Shown here in pieces: positions 11,875 through 23,080 of a stretch of 64,000 bases of DNA. Origin of the DNA: Stercorarius parasiticus (Eukaryota > Chordata > Aves > Charadriiformes > Stercorariidae); NCBI GenBank assembly GCA_013396915.1, contig VWZL01001368.1, positions 434,001 through 498,000 on the forward strand. Reading direction: 5' to 3'. The notes beneath the pieces were generated by a model. That model had not been told where the DNA came from. It worked only from the letters and a program-made list of their open reading frames with translations, and made no database searches. Each line of letters begins with the position of its first letter. Position 1 is the first letter of the stretch. Made by a program: the position numbers and the translations under genes.

Positions 11875-14800
11875 AAATGTATGCTTCCGTTATAAGCAGC
11901 TTTGAAAAATCAGTTTTATACACAAGTATTTTTTTCACATTTCACGAAATCTCTGGTTGGTTCCCTTTCCACACAAAATACAAATAAACACCTGTGAGGG
12001 GGTGCACTTTGGACTTTCTCACAAGTGCCGGACTAGACTGGCAGCCCCGCTGCCCCCTTCTTCCTCACAGTGCCCCTGTGAAAATGCGCTGCCTGTGTTC
12101 AAAGGCATTCCAGGGTGGGTGCTAATGAAAAGCAGCAAAGCCTACTCCAGCTCCTCATCCTCCAGGAAGAAGAGCAGTTACAATGAGCAAGAGACAGAGG
12201 ACTTGTGCCAACCCAAAGGAACGGCAGGGAACTCGATAGAAATACAGAAATGCAGTTTGTAGGTTTTTTGCTTTGTCTTCTCTTCCCTCTCCAGTCCTCC
12301 TCCCCCAAGTTTATTGCTTGTAAAACTGCATGAAGAGAACACAGATGAAGACTGCAGGCCAATTAGTGTCCGTTTGGATTAGCCCAGAACCCCTGCAAAC
12401 GTACCCTGAAGAGTCCCCAAATAATTTCTTTTCCTTCTCATTCCCCTCTAGGCCTTCACCACGGCTTCTCAGAGGAAATATGGGAAGTGGTTAACTCAGG
12501 ACTAATGCTTGTACAGACCCTGTGCCATTCCAGAATCAGCAAAATAAAATTATATGGGACACAAAGCTTATTTTAGATCTATACGATCAAACACTCCATG
12601 TTCACAAATGCTACCTATGCATTAATAATACTACTTAGAGCACACAGTTGCTTTTTGAATTATTGAATTTTGCAAAAATATTTTAAAAGGCTGCTATCTA
12701 TATGAAAAACACAGCACCAACAGCTGATCTCCAGCACTGTTTCAGATTTGCTGGAGGAATAAAGACCTATCAACACCTTAGAATACAGGGGGCAGCCTCC
12801 TGAAATGCAGGTAGCCCTCCCAAAATGTCATCACATTAACCCTCCACCAACTGCTCAGAGCTATGATGTGAACACAAACAGGGGAGGCTCACATTTGTGT
12901 CTCATGTCTGTGCTAAGGCCTCCCAAAATGGAAAACACAGCTGGTTACAGTGTGCAACTTTCACCAACTGACAAGGCTGGCATCCCTGGATGTAAGAGAA
13001 ATTTAATGAGGTTTCAATAGGTCACGCTAAAAGAGCTAAATCAGAGCTACTGTGACTGTCAATGACGTTATCCTACTAACTTCTCACCCTGGACATATAA
13101 ATGGCTCCTGAACCACATGACTTATCTAAGCATTAAATTGAACAGGGTTTAAATAGCATAATTAAAGATAATATGAATCTACTCATGTTAAATATGCTGA
13201 AAGACTTCAGACACTAGAATAAATACAGTCTAATCTCTGGGGAAGGATTAGTGTGATAAAGATGACTACAGTTCCACTGTTTAATTTTGTCATGTAGATG
13301 TTCCCTGTAGACACTGCAGAGAGATAATTCTTCTAAAATAGAAAATGAGGTTCTCTTTCTGAAGGCATGCAAATCCACAGCTTAAGAAAACAAAATGTTA
13401 TTCAACCTTGTAAAAACAGAAGGCTAAAACTGCCAAATGTAAAATGGTATTGAATAGCATTCACACTCATCCAATTTAATGAGGTTTTGGACTCTTGATG
13501 CCAACTCTAGTGCCTGGGGTGGTAATACACAACCTATGCACTGATTTACTAAACCATAAGCTATAACTTCTGTAACGTGTTTAGTATAGGTAAATGGTTG
13601 TAGCTTTTTGAACTACGTACATTAAAAACACAGTATCACAAAGACTTCTTTACACCAGTAAGCAGAGTCATGCGTGCTAAAGATTGGCTCCAAAGCCATC
13701 AGAATAAAGGATATAGAATTTGATATATTAAGAGTTTAGAAAATTATTCCAGTCAGATCAGAGTATTTTGTTAACGGTTCTGAGAAAATGAGACTTCTTA
13801 CATCAAATATTTAGTAATACCAACTACTAAACTAAATAATTGCTGAGACTTACCGTAAGAAAAATCACCAGATGATAAACTGACAAGTTCTCTAAAGAAA
13901 ATTCACATAAATATACCCCAAGCATACTCATCTTTATTGGATTTGCCACACATTGCAAATATGGCCCTACTTACACTGAAGTTAGTAAAAAGATAAACTT
14001 ATCTTACAGACCACCAAATTGCTTCTGGGTAGTGATGCACATACGCAACATACAACATTCTGGAATAGGATTTATACTGCTGAAAATACAAACTAATCCT
14101 AAATAAATTCCCTCAGGTGTGTAATTGGGGAACTAAGAAATTTGAATTTAAACAAAAATATGACTGAAATATTTACAATGGTGTCAAAAAAAATCCTGTG
14201 CCTAGATTATTAATTTTCCCTGTCTGATCCTGGACTTCTCTAGTCAATCAAATCAGAACTCAGACTTACAGGAATGCAGAAATACCACAGTTCAGCGTGG
14301 GATTTATGTATTTGGTTTTTTTAACTATAAGCAGTACTCTACACTGGTGATGCTGAAACATTCAAAACCAAGCTCACTCTCCAAAAATACAGGAAAAGAC
14401 TGTATCTGGACAAACACCAAAGCTGTAAAATTTTAGTTCAGCAGTCTCTATTTCTGAGCAATCATTCAATGAACTTGCGAGGTTTTTATAAAACTTTAAC
14501 TTCAGACAGCCACTGTCATAATATTGTAGCTACATTATGCTAAGTTTTAAGCATACTGTGCTGTGTGAAAAAAATGAATGGTTTACATCTCATTAGAGGA
14601 AAAAAATAATCCTGATTTAAGTCACAAAGCTGAATGGAGACAAGAGCAAATAAGCCCAAATACAGGGATATGTACAGAATTTACACTGGTTACATAAATG
14701 ACATTGAGAATAGTCTTCATATTTTGCTCTACCAAAGAATCACTAAAATGTAATTAACAAGACCTATTTCATCATACCCTACTTTACTTCAAGAAATAAA

Positions 14801-17370
14801 GAAAATGCTGATAGATATCAGCAACACCAAATATTAGTACTCTATTTATATACAAACTATGCATATTGCCATGTAGTCAAACTCACATATCAAATATTAT
14901 TTACTTTATTCATTATTAATTGACAGATCTGGCAGTTTATTCTTACATTATACTGACCTTACATGACATTTCATCTATAACATACATTGTATACAACATA
15001 TACAAGGGAAGAAAAACATTCCCCAGCAATTTATTTTTTTTTTTAGAGAACAATACAATTTTATAAAATGAAAACTGGCGGGGGGATTACCAGAAATTCT
15101 ATCCTATTTTTTCCTGTATGAGGAAATGGGGAAATTTTTGGTATTGTCTTGAGGTCACCGGAAATACTGCAGTGGTGAATATGAATAAGTCTTCATTAGG
15201 TGACTGCTGCTTTGTGGTCATTACTTGGGAATGGTTCTGGTTTATCATCTTATTTTTATTGGCTCTAATTTAAAGATACCTTCTTCAGTTGGTGGAAAAA
15301 TAATGCTCCTTCTTTAGTTCTAAGAACAGCAGCCTAAGGCTGGAATGCTCTAAAGAAACCCAAGCTTTTGTAAAATGATGTCATATGCCAACTGTGCCAG
15401 GCAAATGTGTAGTAATAGCTAAAGCATTCTATAATTAAAACAAGTCCCTTGTTAAAAGAGACTGAAAGTGATCAAAGCTCTTTTGTCTGTTCAGACACTT
15501 GATAGATGTGAAAAGAGTTTTGCTTACAGTGAAGATGGTGCTGTGGTTTCTGTCTCCATCTTAAGTGGCAATAGAGTACATCCTGAACTATGCCTGTTTG
15601 CAAAGAAACTAATAAAAGTAATGCAGCAAAATGAATGCAACAGAAGGGGCATTCAACACAAAATATACAGGTATTTCTTGCCCCTGAAAGACATGGAGTG
15701 GAGCCTTAAATATCCAAAACTATTACTTAATAGTAGCAAGGCAACAAAGCAAAGATATTTTGATAGTACTGCCAAAAACCAAATTGTCTACTCAGGCTAA
15801 AGGGACCATTTGATACAGTAGTCACTTGATTACAGCATGTGATCCATGACTATTCTTTTATGCTATCATGTTTCTAAAACTTTTCATATTTACAAGAAAC
15901 ATTACATGTGAGGAAATACTTTGAAAATAAAGTATTTCATTGACTGAACCACATTCCTCAGCTTGCCTCTGGCCTTCTATCTGCTCTATGCCCTAAATTG
16001 CCTAAGTGTGTAATGGCTATCAAAATGCACCATTTTCTCATCTAAATATACTGCAATACAATTTTTATATGCCACATTTGTTCTTTCTTCTTGAACTCGG
16101 AGAAGTACAAATAGAACAAGAGGCAGACAGTTCTAACAATAGTCCCGGCCATGTTTGCAAGAGACGTATCTGGAAGTTTTAAATTGAAGCTTCTTCTCCT
16201 AATATTTCCTTTACACTCTTAAGCAACAAAGTCCAAAAATTACTGAACCTGCAGGACTCAGCACAACTTTTTAAAATTCCAGCTACTTGACTCAGAGTGG
16301 CAGGGGACAAGGTTGCATAATCAATATGAAAAGGGAAGTTACACTCCAAATCAGAATAATGCTTTGAAAGGAGCTGATTAATGCTAAACTCTATCCTGGG
16401 CATTTGCCACCATGGAACTGAAGCTCTAGCACAGGAAGATATGAACATAAACCTACTTATTTCCCCCACATAGTATCAGATCAAAAATAAGTCAGTCTGA
16501 GACAACCCATTGACCAAGTGAGGAGACTGTGAGCCCACACTCAATAATATGTTAAATATGCAAGCACTTCATTCCTTGCAAAAGTTGGTACCCTCTTTCA
16601 AAGATGGATTTGGAAATCTTTGACTTCCTAGTGTCTAATTCTTGGACAGTTTACGATTTTACTGCAACAGCCAAACTCTTGCCACTTTTCTCATCAAATA
16701 CCCAATGAAAATGCAATAGTAAACCAAGATAAACACTGCATTTCTAATACACAACTTCAGGTATGACAAATTAACATCATAAAGTGATTTTCACTACAAA
16801 ACAGCAAAGGTAATTCCACATGCAAGGCTTTTGCTCCAATGCTCTAATAAAAGAACAATGTAAAACTTGAGATGTTATGTAAAATAACACATGCATATTT
16901 CACTTTTTCTGACCTAAATAATATTTTGTTTTGAGCTGACTTCTGTCGTTAAGCTAAGTCAAATATTCCATTATAATTTTAAAAGACTTCAGTCTTTTAG
17001 ACTCCTAAGCAAGTCCCTTATTCTCGCTAAGAGAAACAAAACAACTGATTCATGAATTGTGAACAAGAATTTCCCAGATTAAAAACAAACTTCCAAATCT
17101 ATCTACTTATGGTCCATCTGCAAAATGTAAATCATTCAAAGTAAAAACCACAATGTAGATCTTCAGAATTCTTTTTCTTTGACCTACCTACACTATATAC
17201 CCTTTACGATTATAAATTACCAGCAATCACATAAGACTTAATTTCTCCATTCAAACTGGTTTTTTTCTTCTGATAATCAATGTTACACATAAATAGACCA
17301 TACTCTTTCAAATACTTTTTTATATGTCCTCTCCTAGCCCACGTTCCGCTTTGGAAAAAAACAAACAAAC
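11875..17370. other. Unique A+T-rich noncoding DNA
   Basis: About 5.5 kb in which I see no supported gene. The segment 11957-12362 has overlapping open frames on both strands (101 and 87 codons). The + frame is rich in Ser and Cys and has no recognisable domain, and such two-strand overlap is typical of chance frames. A 110-codon frame at 15468-15800 is likewise unrecognised. Homopolymer runs and A+T-rich stretches (about 14.8-15.05 kb) are present. Confidence 0.55.
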
Positions 17371-17982
17371 AACTGCTGTGGCAAAGAAAGCCAATAGGAT
17401 GATGGGTTGCATCTACAAGTGCATCAGCAGCAGAGATAAAGAAGTCATTATCTCTCTACTCAGCGCTTTTCAGGCCACACCTGGAATAGTGTGTTCAGTT
17501 TTGGTCCCCACTATACAAAAAAGATGGCTGGAGACCGTCCAGAGGAGGGCCACCAAGATGATCAAAGGACTGTGAAGCCTGCCCTATGAGGAAAGGCTGA
17601 GAGAATTGGGTTTGTTCAGCCTTGAGAAAAGAAGGCTGTGGGGAGACCTCGTCACCATGTGCCAGTGTTTAAAGGGTGGCTACAAAGAAGATGGAGACTC
17701 GCTTTTTACAAGGAGTCACATGGAAAAGATGAGGGCTAATGGGTGCAAGTTACTCCAGGGGAGATTCTGATTGGACACATCAGGACAATTTTTCACAATG
17801 AGGACAATCAGCCATTGGAATAATCTTCCCAGGGAAGTAGTGGATTCCCCATCATTGGACACTTTTAAGATTCAGCTGGACAGGGTGCTGGGCCATCTTG
17901 TCTAGACCATACTTTTGCCAAGAAAGGTTGGACCAGATGATCCTTGAGGTCCCTTCCAAACTGGTATTCTACAATTCTATGA
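17371..17982 (+). mobile_element. CR1 LINE, 5'-truncated, ORF2 C-terminus plus 3' end
   Basis: The first part encodes AKKANRMMGCIYKCISSRDKEV and then QRRATKMIKGL (near 17545-17574), both characteristic of the C-terminal part of CR1 ORF2 downstream of the reverse transcriptase core. A TGA interrupts the frame immediately after KGL. The same frame then resumes with [18 protein letters not shown] (about 17586-17639), followed by a frame-broken region equivalent to HWNNLPREVVDSPSL (about 17813-17857). The element ends with 'gatgatccttgaggtccctt' and 'acaattctatga', the CR1 3' terminus on the + strand. About 610 bp remain. The endonuclease and the RT catalytic region are absent, so the copy is inactive. 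Relatively good reading-frame preservation suggests moderate age. Confidence 0.93.
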
Positions 17983-20573
17983 AAAAACAAAGCCACACAC
18001 AGAGAAAAACATCAAACCATGTTATACAGACAAGACTTCTGAAATCAGGCCATTTAGGGCGTTTCTAGACATACCATATTTTTCCAGATGTTTTGTGATC
18101 GCTAATGCAATTTACTCTAGGAAGGAATTTGACCTGTCTCTAAAATGCTTCATCACTAAAGGCAAGTATAATGATAGCTGGCTTCTTGGATCTGCTTCGA
18201 AAAGTTTTCATATTAGGCTTTTTCCTGTACCTGATTTAAAGCAGGGTTAATGCTCATTCCTTGTAGCTCTAAAAAAAAAGTGTCATTTCTAGCCAAGAAA
18301 TATTAAACACCCCCATTAATGGATTACTAAGCTCTTAAGTCTTTTCTTTGTAATTCCTAACGTAATGTCATTTGATTGAGCTCGGGTTTATTTCTGTCAT
18401 CTCTTTTTACGTTCCTCATGTGGATGGGATGAGGCATGCAGCTGCACAGTTGTTTTCCTGCCACATGACCTGTTGTACTGCGAAGTTGTAAGTGGGAAGA
18501 ATGATCACAAGGGCTTGGTAGCTCTGCATCTTCAACCAGCTGGATTTGAGAGGGAGCAAAGCAGGTCTTCATCTAGCGGTCTCAGTTCCAATTCTAGCAT
18601 CTATAATGACAGCCTTTACCCAATGATCTTTTAGCAAAATCAGATATAATCCCAGTAAGATTACTATGAAACCAATACCTATGATAGTATGATTTGTGAG
18701 GTTTTACTAAGGTTATTCTTAGAAGGCTGTAACAAAGAAAATCTGTAGCTAGAAACATGCCAAATAAGCTATGCAATGGAAATATTAAACCAAAGTGCTT
18801 TCTAAACAAGCAAAAGAAGTAGTTTCATCTCTCCATAGGTGTTGTCCCAGGAAACCATGATCTCATAGAAGAAAAATTCCAGAGCCATTTAAAAAAATAA
18901 GTAAATACAAAATGGACAAGCTGGATTGTAGTTGTGGGTGGCACAGGAGAAAACAAAAGGGGAGAATATTTCTTACTAAAAGACAGTGGGGAGCTTGCTT
19001 ACATCCGAGACATCACCAAAGGACTGTGAGACAGGACAACTACATCCCTGTAAACTCTACCAGTTCAGAATTTCTAAATGTCACCTCTGTAGAGATCACT
19101 TGAACATTGCAATCATTGTCCTGCTCTCAAGACATACAACAAAAGCCTTTCCTCTCTTTTGTCTAAACTTCCTATGAAACAATTGAAAATTAAATAAAAG
19201 CAGTTTATCTATCAATTTTTATTGATACCAAGAAATACTCATATCTAAGGCAGACTGGTAACATGCAAAAATGACAAATTAAAGTCTACCAGTTGGGCTC
19301 CAAGTTCATGTCTTTTTTTGCAATGCCTGCATAGTTGCCACCTCCCTAACCAAAAATATCATGATGACACAATGGAAAGTTGATACAATAATAATAAAGC
19401 ATTCAAAAAATGCCTTTAGGAAATGACTTCAGTACTGATGAATGAAATTCATAAATAAATATTAATCCCATTACACAACATGGTGAATTCCCAGCAATGC
19501 TGCATTTGGTGCTAAAGAAGAAACAATCCAAGCATTATCAACAACTAACGTAATTCAGCATAAGTAAAGGTGCTCCAGGCTAATATTTTATACTGTACTA
19601 ACTTCAGCACGCTATTCCAGTTTCCTACTGGCTAAGTTTATAGACAAACTAATATTTCAACATGTCCACCAATTATTGTCATCTTACAGTTACTGAAACC
19701 TCATCTATTCCTGAAAACACAGGGAAGACAGTGCCTTTTCTCCATAGGAAAAAGCAACAGAGGTAGAAACATGTTTATTCTGGTACATGTGCCTGTTCTA
19801 AAAGGGCACTTAAATACCTTCTTCTGAAACAAAGGTTTATTTGAACAAATATACTGGAATATCATCCTCTGGTCAAAACCAGTCAGAGTAAGCAACAGGT
19901 TTTAAGGCTACAGCTTAATCTCAGATCAGTTAAAAGATGTTCAGTTCTCCAGAAATCGCAGATTCTCTGCTATAGTGAACATAGTAACATTTATGGCTCA
20001 ACAAAGTACTTCCACAGTTCCTTACCTATTATGTGTATATTGAATCTAGTCACCACTGCTTAGGGGTGAACTTGCCCTGCCAAATTATAGAATATGGCAG
20101 TGTATATAGTGATATATTTGTATATGAGAAATTTTCACAAGGCAGATAAAACCTACCTGCAACTTATTTTCTCATGCTCTCCCATAACCTACATGCAAAT
20201 ACAGGAAAGACAAATTATTGCTATATCTGTCAGTAAAGAACAAAAGCTACATACTACAGTAAGTCTTGCATGGTGAGTGTCCATTCCTTCTTTCTCCACC
20301 ACAACTGTTATGTTTATTTCTAAAGTACTTACATTGTTGTAGTGAGTAGAATCAAAGATCAAGAAGTGACTTGATCTTAAGGTGGTAAAGGAAGCACAAC
20401 CTCCCCACGGAAGCTGTTGTAAAAGCACAATCTACTATTTGAATTTCCTGGGAGCTGTATTGGTTCGCCTCTGCGTTTCTGCTAACCTAAAAGACATTTT
20501 TATGTTGATGCCTCACCAGAATCTGAAAGATCATGTTTTAACCCAGTGTGGCAGCAAAGTCTTGCTCTCTAGA
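17983..20573. other. Unique noncoding DNA
   Basis: About 2.6 kb with no supported gene or repeat. Overlapping 63-codon frames at 18912-19177 and other short frames have no recognisable product. Confidence 0.55.
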
Positions 20574-20666
20574 GCTGGCCTGGTGCCTAGCTCAATGGGA
20601 TACTGATCCCTGACTCTGGCTCCTAGAAACTGTAATACAAAAGTAATAAATAGCAATAAATAACAA
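20574..20666 (+). mobile_element. Probable ancient L2/MIR-like 3' tail relic
   Basis: The order of blocks is 'ctggtgcctagctcaatggg', 'tactgatccctgactctgg', 'ctcctagaaactgtaataca' and then an A+T-rich run with TAAATA-like units. This resembles a widespread reptile and bird interspersed repeat whose tail reads roughly 'gcgcctagcacaatgggg...ctctaggcgctactgtaatacaaataata'. The general layout is like that of L2 and MIR 3' tails. The comparison is from memory, and I cannot give a family name. No coding sequence is involved. Confidence 0.45.
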
Positions 20667-22597
20667 TGGACGATCTGAAACACCAGCTCACATCAGTGCC
20701 CTGTGTCTACTAACATTTCTACATTTTCTACCACCAGTAGAGCTGAAGTTGAGCCAGTAATTGTGGGAAATTTTAGCAAAGTATGTCAAACGTAGACAAG
20801 ATAATAGTGTCTGTCGCCCTTTTTTTTTTTTTTTTTTTTCAAAAAGAGCGTTGTGGGGTGCCATTTTTATTGTCTATCAATGACTTCCAGATTGTTTACT
20901 TAGTTCACAAATAAAAATTAAAAGGATTTTCAAAGCAAGCGGTTAGGAAAAGTCACGGAAAACTGGAAAAGTACCAGAGGATTTATTTAAAATGTAAGTA
21001 GTATCAAGCTTCAAAATACAAAACTGGAGTAATCCTGACAATAAATATTCAATAAATTTATGAAAATTATCCAAAACACTATGACAATTCCCATTGTCTT
21101 GTAAAACAATAAGCAGCCACCCAAGAAGCAAGCCAAAATAGTTTGTTTTGTAGCTGCAGGACCTTTTGTGCTATCATTTAAACTGACAGACCATCCACAG
21201 CCAAGTTATTTAACAAGAGGATGAAGGAAATTACTTCATAAATTTCAAACACTAATTTATGCTACTTACACTTGTGTGTTTACTGAAGCCCAGATGGTGT
21301 CTTATCATAGCTATACTTAGGGCAGGTTTTATGCTAAGATTTGCACTAATGCTCATTCAAGCAGGCTCACCTATATTCTGTGTCAGAAACAAAGTTTGAA
21401 TTGTGGCACAGGCAAGGAAGCACAATTTTCTTTTCAATTGTACTGAACTGGCTGTGTATTTCATCTAAATTAACTTGTTCTTTTAGCTGAGAATCACCAA
21501 CGGGTAATAAAAGTATGCAAAATTTATTTTGCCCACATCATGTCCAGAATTCATGACTTGGAACAATGAACACAGAGTGTGGACTTTGGAACACCAAATG
21601 CAGAATGTACAACAGGGCATTACTCACAGCCTGGCAAGGAGGGCTCTCAGAAAATAAATACAGTTGGCATTCTTTATCACTCCAAGTGATGCAACATTCT
21701 TGCAGCATCCTGAATTCTAGAAACGTGCATGAATCAATATGGAATATTTTTATTCGTGATCTATAACTAGAACCTCTGACTGGTGCTCAAGTGCCACGAT
21801 GGGAGCTCCAAATACTGTATGCTGATGGCAATTTTTCAGAAGGGTTCACAAATACAGCTGGTATCCCTTTTACACATTTTAAAAAGTGTTTTAAAGGGTC
21901 AATACATGTTATAAACAAGTCACTGTTTATTAGGAGTTGGTAGTGATCGTTATGTCATCAGGACATATAATGCTGTAGCATCAAAACATTTATTTCTTGT
22001 AATGAACTTCTAAATTTCAAATTATTTCAGTGAAGTAACACTATTATTCAAGCCAGTGTAATATCATCAAAAAAAAATCTGACACATTCTTTTCTTCCCC
22101 TTCTGGGGCCAGTTTCTTCTTCCCTTGCACTTTCTGTAGACTTCTACAGCTTTGGAATAGCTACCTGCAGCACTATCAGAGTTGAATGGCAAAACTAAAC
22201 ACACTTATACCAAGAAGTACAAAACAACCAGGTATCTTAACCTAGACATCCATAGGATATCTCATATTTTTATTTGAAAATGTTAGCATATACCTTTTCA
22301 TGCCTTTGCTTATTTGGAAAATAGCGTAGCCAGTAGGGTTTCTTTCACTGGCTTGTAAAGGTAAATTAAAGCCTATAAGCTAATAGGAAAATCTAAAAAT
22401 AGTTATGCTATAAATGCAAATGATACTTTGTAATTGACCTGCATTCAGAATGGGTTTGTTTCATGCTTTACCATTTTAGGAAGATAGGCTAGAGAGACAC
22501 ATTGCATAAACACCTTTGAACTATGATATGCTTGGTAAAAACCTAATATTTAAGTACCTAGAGGCTGTTAGGCTTTTAAAACTAATTAATCTTACAA
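20667..22597. other. Unique noncoding DNA with a 20-base poly-T run
   Basis: No gene is supported. A homopolymer of 20 T lies at 20820-20839. Short frames (20943-21131 -, 21566-21766 +) have no recognisable product. Confidence 0.55.
20820..20839. repeat. Poly-T run, 20 bases
   Basis: An uninterrupted run of T. No retrotransposed sequence is recognisable next to it, so it cannot be tied to an insertion. Confidence 0.9.
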
Positions 22598-23080
22598 CCA
22601 TAGAATCATAGAATCGTTTTGGTTGGAAAAGACCTTTAAGATCAAGTCCAACTGTTAACCTAGCAATGCTAAGTTACCACTAAACTATGTCCCTCAGCGC
22701 TACATCTACACGTCTTTCAAATACCTCCAGGGATGGTGACTCAACCACTTTCCTAGGCAGCCTGTTTCAATGCTTAATAACCCTTGCAGTGAAGAAATTT
22801 TTACTAATATCCAATCTAACCCCCCCCAGCGCAACTTGAGGCCATTTCCTCTTGTCGTATTACCTGTTATTTAGGAAAAGAGACCAACTCCCACCTCACT
22901 ACAATCTCCTTTCAGGTAGTTGCAGAGAGTAATAAGGTCTCCCCTCACCCTCCTTTTTTCCAGGCTAAAAAAGCCCAGTTCCCTCAGCCGCTCCTCATAA
23001 GACTCGTGCTCTAGACCCCTCCCCAGCTTCATTGCCCTTCTCTGAACATGCTCCAGTACCTCAATGTCTGTCTTGTAGTT
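22598..23080 (-). mobile_element. CR1 LINE, 5'-truncated, best preserved 3' end
   Basis: Read on the - strand, the element begins near 23080 and ends at 22598 with a terminus that appears on the + strand as ACCATAGAATCATAGAATCG. From about 23076 to 22871 a continuous - strand frame contains [20 protein letters not shown] followed by [20 protein letters not shown] and [14 protein letters not shown], the conserved C-terminal part of CR1 ORF2. After a frame shift the sequence continues with the equivalent of RLPRKVVESPSLEVFERR (about 22765-22712). About 483 bp remain. The intact frame over roughly 69 codons and the clean terminus make it one of the younger-looking copies here. The RT catalytic core and the endonuclease are missing through 5' truncation. 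Confidence 0.95.

Noticed and set aside
11957..12362. Ser/Cys-rich open frames on both strands next to a CR1 end
   Set aside because: Two-strand overlap and low-complexity Ser runs, with no domain recognised.
17324..17575. 83-codon open frame as an independent gene
   Set aside because: All but the first residues match the CR1 ORF2 C-terminus; the leading part is flanking DNA.
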